This document shows, piece after piece, positions 48,501 through 57,790 of a stretch of 64,000 nt of DNA. This stretch comes from Luidia sarsii (lineage: Eukaryota; Echinodermata; Asteroidea; Paxillosida; Luidiidae), in the NCBI GenBank assembly GCA_949987565.1, contig OX465102.1, positions 26,767,870 to 26,831,869 of the forward strand. The letters run 5' to 3'. A model generated the notes under the pieces. That model saw only the letters and a list, made by a program, of their open reading frames with translations. It was not told the origin of the DNA and ran no database searches. Positions within the stretch are counted from its first letter, which is position 1. Every line of letters starts with the position of its first letter. The translations under genes were made by a program, and so were the position numbers.

Positions 48501-51500
48501 TCTGATGGGTTGCTTGTCATTCTGATGGGTTGCTTGTCATTCTGATAGGTTGCTTGTCATTCTGATGGGTTGCTTGTCATTCTGATTGGTTGCTTGTCAT
48601 TCTGATGGGTTGCTTGTCATTCTGATGGGTTGCTTGTCATTCCGATGGGTTGCTTGTCATTCTGATTGGTTGCTTGTCATTCTGATGGGTTGCTTGTCAT
48701 TCTGATGGGTTGCTTGTCATTCTGATGGGTTGCAAGTCATTCTTATGGGTTGCTTGTCATTCTGATGGGTTGCTAGTCATTCTGATGGGTTGCTTGTCAT
48801 TCTGATGGGTTGCTTGTCATTCTGGTGGGTTGCTTGTCATTCTGGTGGGTTGCTTGTCATTCTGATGGGTTGCTTGTCATTCTGATGGGTTGCTTGTCAT
48901 TCTGATGGGTTGCTTGTCTTTCTGATGGGTTGCTTGTCTTTCTGATGGGTTGCTTGTCATTCTGGTGGGTTGCTTGTCATTCCAATAGATTGCTAGTCAT
49001 TCTGGTGGGTTGCTTGTCATTCTGATGGGTTTCTTGTCATTCTGGTGGGTTGCTTGTCATTCTGATAAGTTGCTTGTCATTCTGATGGGTTGCTTGTCAT
49101 TCTGATGGGTTGTTTGTCATTCTGGTGGGTTGCTTGTCATTCTCATTGGATATTTCAATACTAGCAGGACCTACAAGTCAGTACATGTATGACACACATA
49201 GGCCCACATAACCTCTTGCCTCTTCCCTTTCCTGTCTGTTGTTGAAGATAGAGTACATGTAGCTATTCGGTGTTCGGGGGATACGTGTGTGTTCAAGTTG
49301 CTCCCACATAGTGTTGCTTTAAGATCTTGTAAACTGGTATAGTTTTACACTTTAGTAGGCCAATTTGACGATTGGTAGATTTATTTGATATTTGTTTGTC
49401 ACTCGTTTGCAGTAAAGACCACATTCAATATTCACAGCATCAGTGCAGTGCTGCTTACAGGAAGGTGAGTGTGGTGGTCTTCCCCTGTCCATCTATTTAA
49501 CAAAACGAAGGCCCAACAAAATGCTCTACAGTCTACACAAAAATAATGTCCTACATGTACAGTAGGTTTGATTTCCTCAAACCATTGATTTAACATCAAA
49601 CCTGTCATAACTTACGATCAATAGCAAGATGATGAGAGATGCCTACATATGTATTTCAACTTACTGTGGGTTATACAAATTGTAAATTGATTGATGATAC
49701 ATCGTATTAAAAGGCTTCGTGAAATCCACAAGCAGAATCAAAGTTCAAACATGTTGGAATCTACATGCACACAATGATCGCAGATATGTCATTATTTGCA
49801 TTTGTGAGCATTTACCGCAATTCAATGAGGCTTGGCCCTACCCTGGAAATATTAGATGCACATTGCCTACTTGGACAAAAACCCACAGGCAAACAAGGGT
49901 TGCCAGGATTGAAACCCTGGCCACCTGGTGTCTACAGTAAACCTCCTATACCCACTTGAGGATCAGGCCAGACGGGGTGGTCTGAGTAGATTCAAATTTG
50001 TGCACTGGGTAAGCCAGTGACTGGACATCTGACCCGCTCAGCGGTCAACCACTGCATAGGTGCTCATGCTAGATCTATAGCACAAGTCCTTGGTCATGTT
50101 GGTTTGAATCCTACACAAGGTGGAAATCGCTCTCCTCTCGATCATAGTGTCTATGGAATGGCCAGCTAACTACATTCTCTTTGACAGTTTGAGCCCAACC
50201 TCTTACAGGGGCCCTTTACGAATCCATCATGGATCATCAGGCTCGTGCTCAGGCTTCGTATGCATCTGACAGAACCTGAAAAATACAGCTGTTGTGGTTT
50301 ACCGCCGAATTTGTTGGTTTGTTTGGCTTGTTTATTCCCCAAGAAACTGGGGCCAGACGCTTGTTTCAGGTAAGAGAAATATGACCAAAGCCTGAGCCCG
50401 TTCATTTTGTAAACAGCCCCGAGTGTCTCCAGCTCCTGAACTCTCTCTGAAATCCACCCCTCAATATCCATCGGACATTAGACAAGCCAGGTGGGATCTG
50501 GCTGGTCTGTTGACTGGGACAAGGGTTAAATTCTAAAACGGACCGACCCGTAACGTCGTTGCTACGGGGTCTCGCTTGCAGGACGTCCAGGTCCCAGTCT
50601 GCCCGCTGTGCAACAAGCCCATCCCGGTGAAACGAGGCGAGGCACCGGACATCCAAGTCTCCCGGCACATTGACACGGACTGCCAGTCGGACCCGGCCAA
50701 GGAGAAGCGGCGAGTGTTCTCCAACAGATGCTCGCTGAAAGGCTGCAAACAGAAAGAGGCGAGTACTACTTGCCATAGGTCCAGGAAATCCCTTGTTGTG
50801 ACAAGTGTACGTGTAGGCCAGCCACCCCTACCAAGTCCCATTACAGTATATTATAAAATTTAGTGGGCCTGACGTTTCGATCCTGGCAGGACCTTTGAGA
50901 AAGGTCCTGCTAGGATCGAAACGTCAGGCCCACTAAATTTTGAGATTTGTATTTTGGTAATTTTAGTCGGTAAGCAGTTTGCAACATTCTTGTATCACTT
51001 AAGTCCCATTGTTATTAGGTTGAGTTTTTTTTTTTTTGAGAGCCAAATGGTCAATCCTCTCAACTGCAGCGAGACACATATAATCCGCCAGCAATTAAAG
51101 GCAGAGGAAGACTGGACAGGAATCTGCCTTCCAGAAATGTTCTGTAAGGATCAAAGCAACAGGCCCACTACATACTTGCATTTTTATCTACCCGGTAGTT
51201 CCATTTTGGTCTTTTAAGTCAGTAAGCAATTTGTGGCATTTTTGCAGTCCTTTCGGATAAATTCTACCTCTGTTTTAGCTCAAAATTTAGTGGGCCTGAC
51301 GTTTCTATCCTAGCAGGACCTTTCTGCTTGGATCGAAACTAAATTTTGAGATTTACATTTTGGTAATTTTAGTCAGTAAGCAGACTGACCAGAACCCGAG
51401 ACCTCTGGTTTTGCGTACCTGTACTCTTACCCTCAGAGCTATCCGGTATCCAGTCATTATAATGGTGGCCTTTCCGGAATGGGGGCGCCAGTCAAAAGCA

Positions 51501-54500
51501 TTCAACCATTAAGTGCTGTTATCTCTAAGGATCCTCACTTTCATTCAGATATTAAAAAAAAAAAAAAAACAGTTGTCGTAAACTTGGCTACAGCAGCTCG
51601 GCGATCACACAAAGTGGATGCAGCTTTTGACTATTTCATCTGTTCAAACGTTCTGTTTCAGAAGTACCAAGTCAGTTCTTCCTTTAGTTTGTCAAAAAGT
51701 GATTCTATGGAAGTATGAAAAGAACCACCAGAATAAAGGGAGAGGGTGGGATTGCTCTGGGTTTTTTTTGTCCAGGACTAGGCAACTGTGTCCGTCGGTT
51801 TTCTTGTCTGTATCCTCATTTCTTTTTCTGTTCTCCGCTCTCGTTTTTAGCTTGTCCCGGTGCTGTGCTCGTCCTGCCACAAGAATTTCTGCCTTCGCCA
51901 TCGGCACACCACAGACCACAGCTGCAAGGGCTTTCAGAACAGCGGACGGTCCATGTCCCAGCAAGGGTATGCTACTCTCCCTGTCTCTATCAGCTGCTGC
52001 TGTTGCTGTTTTTATCTCTTGCCTCTCGTGTTGTTGCTTCTGCTGTTACTGGTGCTGCTGCCAATTCAAGGGGCATCTAACAAATATAATTTCTCAAAAT
52101 TTAGTGGGCCTGACGTTTCGATCCTAGCAGGACCTTTCTTAAAGGCAGAGTGACAAGGACAAAACAGATACATGTACACAAAGGAAGGGGGGAGAGAGTG
52201 AATAGGACACGGATGAGAAACAAAGGACAAAGAGTAAAGCTGGTAGGGAGAGATCAAAGGGAAGGGCAAGGGGCAGGGTAGGGATTTGTGAGAAGAGGGG
52301 GAAAGATCAAAGAGAGAAGTGTGGAGGAGTGAACACAAAAGAAGGATTATCAGAAAGCTGCATGGTGTTAGTCATTACCCTCCTGGATGTTGAGACCATG
52401 TGGTTGAATAGTCCGAAGACGCTTCCTCTACATTTTCTCTACACTAGCCTGTTCAGCATAGCAGATTTCAGTTCATCAGATTCATGCAGACCCATGCCTC
52501 TCTAAGCTCGTAAGCAGGTTATATATCGTAGGTTTCACATGGACTTTATACTTAGAACCTGATAATTGGAAGCAAGTCAAATACACTAAGCATTGCGTGA
52601 TACAAGTCTTACATATATATATGATTGGCCATCCTCTAAATCACATCAAGAACTTTCAATTCCGTGATGTTTTTCCCTTGCTCGACGTGATAAACACTGA
52701 GTGCCCAGTGCTTTGCCCGGTGCCTGATAAAAATATTTCAGGCAGCTCAGGTGGGATTCGAACCCGTGACTCCCGAATTCTAGTACAGACATCTCAAACA
52801 CTGGACCACTGAGCTGGTCGAGGTCATATGGTTGATTTGAATGATGTATAGCGGCAGGTACCGCGCTGCATCTTAGATATAACATGATGTTCTGCGTCGA
52901 GGAGAATGCTTTTTGCAATTCAATGAGGTTTTGCCCTGCTCGACGTGATCAAGACTGAGTGCTCTGTGCTTTGCCCGGTGTCTGATAAAGATATATCAGG
53001 CAGCTGGGGCGGGATTCGAACCTGCGACACAAAACATTGTGTTATGTCTATGAAGAACTTTCAAGCTAAAGGAGGTAGAGCAACAGTATGTGAAGCCAGG
53101 GGTATCAGGTTCAAATCTCATTCCAGTCAAATGTTCTTGACTACTTTGATACTACACTGTACATACTTATACTACGAAATTTCTCCATCCCTAATGGGAC
53201 ATAAGGCCACTGGCTACATGCTGTGCTTTGCCAGGCTAGGTTGGAGAATTATTTGAAATTGCCCAGTCGCTCTTCATTTCCTTTGTTTGCGTGAAAATGT
53301 CCAGGCTGCTTTTTTCTAATATTTTTGGGGGGGAATTCTGTACATGTACATGTACAGGGCAGCAGCCATCAACAGGTCATCTCAGAGTAGCAGTGCTGCT
53401 GTGACTAGGAAACCACAGCAGAGTTCATTGTCCACCATCGGAGGGAATCTTGATCGGTGAGAGGCTCCTCACTACTCACTTCCAATAGCACCCCCCCCCC
53501 CCCCCCCGGGATTTGTCAAACGAGGGCGCCCTTCGTCATCAGACACCTGTCGAAAGGGTCTTGAACCTCTGACATGTCTGAGCGAGGCAGCGTCCGAATT
53601 TATTGGCTGTGGAAAAAAAAAAAAACATGCAAGTCTATGGGAACAGCCTCTAGTGTAGGCATGCAACATTTCCGCGGATCCACGGATTTCCATGTTTTTT
53701 TTTGTATTCGGTCATAAAAAAAAATTATGTTAAAAAAAAAGGAAAAAAAAGATATTTCTTCTCCCCTAACTATTATTTAAAACGCATGCTGAGATCAGGT
53801 TAAAAACTTTGATGTTTACTTTTCATTTTGTGTAAACAAAAATTCAATTTTCTGGGTGTATGCCTTGAAAAAGGTTAAAATCTGTCACTCAGCTTAAAGT
53901 CAGAAGTGGTCCAAAACTGCTCAGAATGCACCACAGAGCATCTAGAATCCAAACCCCACGCCGTAAGGGCTTCATGCTCGCAGTTCCATTCGGACATTTT
54001 CCCTTTTTTTTTACAAATCAAGAGTTGCATGCCTGCTAGTGGCTTCTACACTCAAGACTTATCTGCTGTGTAAAAAAAGACCTGTGCACTCTTCATTGCC
54101 AGAAGGACATCCCAATCATTTTCATAAAATTGAGTTAGGCCGCGTCTCAATTCATTGGTTACAGAGTCTTTGACTACAGTTCAGTATTGATGTTGTGCTT
54201 GTCAAACTGACTTCTAAAAGTCTCTGGCTAAAACTGTAAAATGGTCACGATGAACTGGGAAGAAATGACCACTACTAAATGACAGTATCTTGGGGCTTGC
54301 TGTTTCTATGTACAGAGCGAGGAGAGATAGAGCGAGCCAGCAGGTGCAACGTGGGTACCCGACCCCTTCAGCTGCCTACCAAGCAGGCATGGTAAGTCAG
54401 GCTTTGACCATATAATTTGACCAGCTCCACAAAAATGGGTATTAGGGCCTATTTGCCAAAATAGAATTTTGTGTGTGCGTTATACAACTGAACTGGTTAG

Positions 54501-56920
54501 GTTATAAGCTTTAATTTGGTGTAGGTTTTAACCCCCATGGCATTTTGCATTTTTGAGATATACTGATATTTGCATATTCATATTGTATAATTTTTACGAA
54601 AGTGCTTTCAGAGATGCCGCCCTTTAAACATAACAAGTGGGAAAGAAAATTTACTATAAAGAAACTCTCTTGAATGCCCCTAGCATTATGGGCTAGCAAC
54701 GGTTGTTTCTATGAAGCTATCTTTCGGAACAATTTCATGAATTGAAAGTATTTATTTGATAGAAGCCAAAAAAAAAAAAAAATCACAGTGTGAATTTTTT
54801 TGTCACTCTCTCCACATAGAACAACCCATAGCATAGGACCCCCATAATACCATTTTTCGCATAGCGGGTCATATTCATATCTCCCATAGATACCATGACC
54901 TTTGCGTCTGTGAGAATATTATTCGCTGCACATGTTACAGTTAAGATTTGAAGGTTTGCATGGCGGATGTACGAAGTGGAAGGTTTCCGGTGACACCATT
55001 TAACACATCTCTTTGAAAGTTAATACAAAAACTGTTGCAAACAGCTCACTGACTGAAATGACCTGCAATACATGAATCTCAAAAGTTAGAGGGCCTGACG
55101 TTTCGATCCTAGCAGGACCTTTCTCAAAGGCAAAGTGCCCTTTGAGAAATTATGTGCCTTACAAAACATTAAAGCCCCTACACAACATCTAAACTACTTT
55201 TCAGAACAGTAAGGCGTTGAATGCTTAATTTTCGCGAAACAAATGAAGCGGTTTTCACGATTTTCTCAAGACTCGGTTGGCAGATTGAGCTGAAATGTTC
55301 TCAGGTGTGCTATTTCATGCATAATGTTGGATCAGACAACGTATGGATGCTGTTCTTTGACCTCGACCAATGTTGTGTAGGGGCTTTTTTAGCTTTTAGC
55401 CACCACGTCCTCAATTAGCAAAGTTCATTAACAAAGTTCATTGCGTGAGCAAGTAATGAGTTGCCACCTTAGTCTCTTAGGATGTCAGTGGAACCCCTGG
55501 GCACCAGAGTGCTGGGTTAAGGGTTGTGTGCATTTGCATGGTGCCCGCAGTATTGTGGAGAGTGCAGGTGTATGGACACAATGCTTGGTTATTGGTGGCT
55601 CTGACTGTCGGCGTTTCTAGGTGTGCTCAATGAGCTTCTGGGGGTCTACTCGAATCACGTCAGACCTTGGGTCGCTCCCGGACATCATTACCACTTACCT
55701 ACCCAGCGTTGGGAAGCAGAGCCACTCGGGAATAACGAGGGTCAATCCCGGAGGAAGCTTACCTTGGGCCGTCTCCTTTGTTTTGTTAGTCAGAGGACGA
55801 GGCCATGAGCCGGGCAATCCAGATGTCGTTGCAAGAGCAGTCGGCCCCGCAGAACGTCGACAGCAGTGGCAGTAAAGCGAAGGACCAGGAGGCTGCAGAC
55901 CGGGCGCTGGCCCAAGCGCTGCAGGAGAGTGAGCAGGAAGAGCAGCAGCGACAGCAACAGCAGCAGCAGCAGCCTCAGCAGCGGGTGGGTTGGGAATGTG
56001 TACGCGTCTGTGTCTCTGTCTCTCGCTGTCCCTGTCTGTCTCTTCTCTGTCTAAGGCTCTGTCCCCATGTCTCTGTGTCTCCGTATGTAGCCCTTTTCAT
56101 GTCCCTTTCTCCTTCTCTTTTTACTTTTGCTCACTGTCTCCAACTCCATCCCCGCCTCTCTGTCTCCATCTCTCGCTTTGAATGCAAGTTTGGCTCAAGA
56201 CATTCTATGCCCAACACACTTTGGTCACAGCATCGTCTATGCTCAACACACTTTGGTCACAGCATCGTCTATGCTCAACACACTTTGGTCACAGCATTGT
56301 CTATGCCCAACACACTTTGGTCACAGCATCGTCTATGCTCAACACACTTTGGTCACAGCATCGTCTATGCTCAACACACTTTGGTCACAGCATCGTCTAT
56401 GCTCAACACACTTTGGTCACAGCATCGTCTATGCTCAACACACTTTGGTCACAGCATCGTCTATGCTCAAAACACTTTGGTCACAGCATCGTCTATGCCC
56501 AACACACTTTGGTCACAGCATCGTCTATGCTCAACACACTTTGGTCACAGCATCGTCTATGCTCAACACACTTTGGTCACAGCATCGTCTATGCTCAACA
56601 CACTTTGGTCACAGCATCGTCTATGCTCAACACACTTTGGTCACAGCATCGTCTATGCTCAACACACTTTGGTCACAGCATCGTCTATGCTCAACACACT
56701 TTGGTCATAGCACCATCTATGCCCAACATACTTTAACCCCAATACCTTCTTTGCTCTCTTTCTCAAACATCCGCCATTTTATTAAGATAATGATTGCCTC
56801 TCATGTTTCAATTTAAATCAAATCTCTTCGCTTACCCCGCACTTTTATGTCTTACTGCAGCAACAGCAGAGGACTCGACGACAACAGAGTTCGGAAGACA
56901 GCAAGTGCCACGTCTCGTAG
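45466..56920 (+). CDS. zfand2b: ZFAND2-type AN1 zinc finger protein (AIRAP/AIRAPL), nine coding exons, complete
   Basis: Coding exons are 45466-45520, 47536-47578, 49413-49464, 50582-50758, 51851-51966, 53358-53456, 54316-54391, 55790-55984 and 56861-56920. Together they give 290 residues in an unbroken frame; human ZFAND2B has 257. The first AN1 finger has ligands C10, C15, C25, C28, C33, H36, H42 and C44. The second has C100, C105, C115, C118, C123, H126, H132 and C134. A C57-x2-C60...H79-x4-C84 set lies between them. Two ubiquitin-interacting motifs follow at about 207-223 (SEDEAMSRAIQMSL) and 239-255 (DRALAQALQES), then a Gln-rich stretch, and the protein ends KCHVS, a CaaX-like box. Known family role: AIRAP and AIRAPL bind the 26S proteasome and p97 and help clear misfolded or ER proteins during proteotoxic stress. 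The CaaX box and two UIMs favour ZFAND2B over ZFAND2A. Confidence 0.92.
46625..46900. repeat. TAC/CTAG microsatellite tracts in zfand2 intron 1
   Basis: Three tracts of TACTACTAC interspersed with palindromic ACTAGTACTAGT blocks, which are self-complementary and may form hairpins. Confidence 0.85.
47536..47578 (+). CDS. zfand2b: zfand2 exon 2
   Basis: A 43-nt micro-exon between TTTCAG and GTAAGT. It codes DFLPMKCDACSEVF and two bases of the next Cys codon. It supplies the CxxC pair of AN1 finger 1, nearly identical to the DFLPLKCDACSGIFC of human ZFAND2B. Confidence 0.93.
48050..49145. repeat. 20-bp minisatellite (about 55 copies) in zfand2 intron 2
   Basis: Tandem units of TCTGATGGGTTGCTTGTCAT with substitutions (GGTGGG, GATTGG). 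The period is exactly 20 over most of its length. A degenerate start lies at 47998-48050. It is flanked on the right by a fragment of the palindromic family (CTAGCAGGACCT near 49164). Confidence 0.95.
49413..49464 (+). CDS. zfand2b: zfand2 exon 3
   Basis: 52 nt between TTTGCAG and GTGAGT. It codes KDHIQYSQHQCSAAYRK, which completes AN1 finger 1 (H-x5-H-x-C). It follows the intron that carries the 20-bp tandem array. Confidence 0.93.
50206..50425. mobile_element. Short relative of the GGCTCAGGCTTCG element (zfand2 intron 3)
   Basis: GGGGCCCTTTACGAAT ... GTGCTCAGGCTTCG at left and CAAAGCCTGAGCCCG ... TTTTGTAAACAGCCCC at right are inverted, about 220 bp in total. Confidence 0.7.
50582..50758 (+). 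CDS. zfand2b: zfand2 exon 4, followed by a GC splice donor
   Basis: 177 nt, phase 0. It codes DVQVPVCPLCNKPIPVKRGE through RCSLKGCKQKE: the linker zinc-binding region and the first ligands of AN1 finger 2. The exon is followed by GCGAGT instead of GT. Only this boundary joins in frame to the CxxC of exon 5. Reading on gives non-homologous sequence. Confidence 0.92.
50858..51000. repeat. Palindromic-family repeat, head-to-head pair (zfand2 intron 4)
   Basis: Inverted arms 50860-50898 and 50899-50940, followed by the family flank (GTAATTTTAGTCGGTAAGCA). It lies about 100 bp downstream of the GC splice donor. Confidence 0.9.
51285..51385. repeat. Palindromic-family repeat (zfand2 intron 4, second copy)
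   Basis: A minus-oriented copy followed by a shortened plus arm (GGATCGAAACTAAATTTTGA) and the TTTTGGTAATTTTAGTCAGT flank. Confidence 0.88.
51380..51455 (-). repeat. tRNA-derived sequence, diverged relative of 30857-30925
   Basis: Shares GGTTTTGCGTACC and AGAGCTATCC with the 30857 copy; the boxes are more degraded. Confidence 0.55.
51851..51966 (+). CDS. zfand2b: zfand2 exon 5
   Basis: 116 nt between TTTTTAG and GTATGC. It codes LVPVLCSSCHKNFCLRHRH and TTDHSCKGFQNSGRSMSQQ. This completes AN1 finger 2, with all eight ligands present. Confidence 0.93.
52095..52160 (-). repeat. Palindromic-family repeat (zfand2 intron 5)
   Basis: AATTTAGTGGGCCTGACGTT through GACCTTTCTTAAAGGCAGAG, single copy. 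The adjoining GTGACAAGGAC matches the complement of the CTTGTCACTC near 24460. Confidence 0.88.
52655..53035 (-). repeat. tRNA-like SINE, dimer-like (zfand2 intron 5)
   Basis: First unit: A box CCAGCTCAGTGGTCC and B box GGGTTCGAATCCCACC on the minus strand. A second partial unit begins near 52925 and keeps the B box (AGGTTCGAATCCCGCC) but not the A box. Confidence 0.8.
53358..53456 (+). CDS. zfand2b: zfand2 exon 6
   Basis: 99 nt between GTACAG and GTGAGA. It codes a Ser-rich low-complexity linker (AAAINRSSQSSSAAVTRK). The frame is fixed by the flanking exons; the AAI-R start resembles the GLAAISRA of human ZFAND2B. Confidence 0.85.
54316..54391 (+). CDS. zfand2b: zfand2 exon 7
   Basis: 76 nt between GTACAG and GTAAGT. 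It codes ARRDRASQQVQRGYPTPSAA then YQAGM, the linker leading into the first UIM. In human ZFAND2B the same position reads ALQNGLSEDEA. Confidence 0.87.
55030..55135 (-). repeat. Palindromic-family repeat (zfand2 intron 7)
   Basis: Flank (GTTGCAAACAGCTCACTGAC) plus core (GGGCCTGACGTTTCGATCCT). It lies just upstream of a TTAA-type MITE copy. Confidence 0.88.
55173..55385. mobile_element. Internally deleted TTAA MITE (zfand2 intron 7)
   Basis: Intact ends (AGCCCCTACACAACAT ... ATGTTGTGTAGGGGCT) with about 155 bp of the left interior missing relative to 23554-23921. The left TTAA is present; the right has become TTTT. Confidence 0.82.
55790..55984 (+). CDS. zfand2b: zfand2 exon 8 (UIMs, poly-Gln)
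   Basis: 195 nt between TTTGTTAG and GTGGGT, phase 0 at both ends. It codes SEDEAMSRAIQMSLQEQ (UIM 1), a second UIM-like helix with DRALAQALQES, and a Glu/Gln-rich end with a CAG/CAA tract that may vary in length between individuals. Confidence 0.92.
56200..56733. repeat. 32-bp minisatellite (about 16 copies) in zfand2 intron 8
   Basis: Units of 32 bp (TATGCTCAACACACTTTGGT then CACAGCATCGTC) with few variants. Because 32 is not a multiple of 3 and no stop arises, all three plus frames stay open. This creates long spurious repetitive ORFs. Confidence 0.94.
56861..56920 (+). CDS. zfand2b: zfand2 exon 9 (stop, CaaX-like box)
   Basis: 60 nt after a TACTGCAG acceptor. It codes QQQRTRRQQSSEDSKCHVS and a TAG stop. 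The last four residues, CHVS, form a CaaX-type prenylation candidate, as in the C-terminal CaaX of ZFAND2B. Confidence 0.88.
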   Translation, partial: QQQRTRRQQSSEDSKCHVS

Positions 56921-57790
56921 CGTGAGCGGGAGGGAAAAAAAGCCAAGTGACCAGGACCAACGTACGATGCCTTCCCGCACAGTCTCACCTCTCCTGTCGG
57001 TTTCAGCGGAGTGGGAGTATGGCCAGGGCCTCTCAGATCCTGCCCTGTCCTTGGCTCAGTGTTCGTCGAGACCATTGCAATCACCATTGCAAGTAGGACA
57101 GGCAAGGGGGGAAGCAAAGCAAAGAAACTCTTTGAGTGCAGGAAGGATGCCTGTCGGCACGATTTCCCACTCCACCAAATACCTCATTATTGCGAACTAC
57201 CTTTTTATACTGCCTTATGCGAGCGCTGTGCATCTATAGACGAATTTTCTGAAGTGATTGGGTGCATAGATGAATGCAACTTGTGGGAGGTGGTCATGGG
57301 TTGTTTTAAATGAGGCAGACTTTTCTTTATCTTAACAACATTGTTCACCTCTTTTTCGACCTATAGGTATACATGTAGTTTTATGCAATCGGAAGTTACC
57401 AGTAGCAAGAGACAATAGGGGAAAAATAGAACTATAATAGTTATGCACTTCTCTCTTTTATGGGGAAAACAGTTGCTGCAGTCTGATCTATAATGCCAAT
57501 ACTCTCAGACGTAAGAACTACATGTATATGTATATTAAAATCTTTCGATATGTAATTTAAGACTCGATTTTGGGAGAGCATGAAGTGAGTATTATTTGCT
57601 GGCTGCGTGTATTACAAAATATGTAACTAACTGTAAATAATGTGTAAGTTATGATGGGCAAAAATATATTATTTTATTGTTAATATAATTCTTGTGATTA
57701 TGTTTCTTTGGCTTCATGAAATACATGAAAGAAGCCTCCATTGACCAATGTATTTGGCTATTTTGTCCGGAATTTGTGCTTACTAGTGCG
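56921..57790 (+). other. zfand2 3' UTR and downstream flank
   Basis: Sequence after the stop codon up to the tandem triplication. No AATAAA was found. An ATTAAA variant at about 57534-57539 could serve as the polyadenylation signal. The UTR end is not determined. Confidence 0.4.

Noticed and set aside
55805..56816. Long repetitive ORFs of 184-301 codons
   Set aside because: They arise from the 32-bp array that is open in every frame. The real coding part ends at the 55984 splice donor and resumes at 56861.
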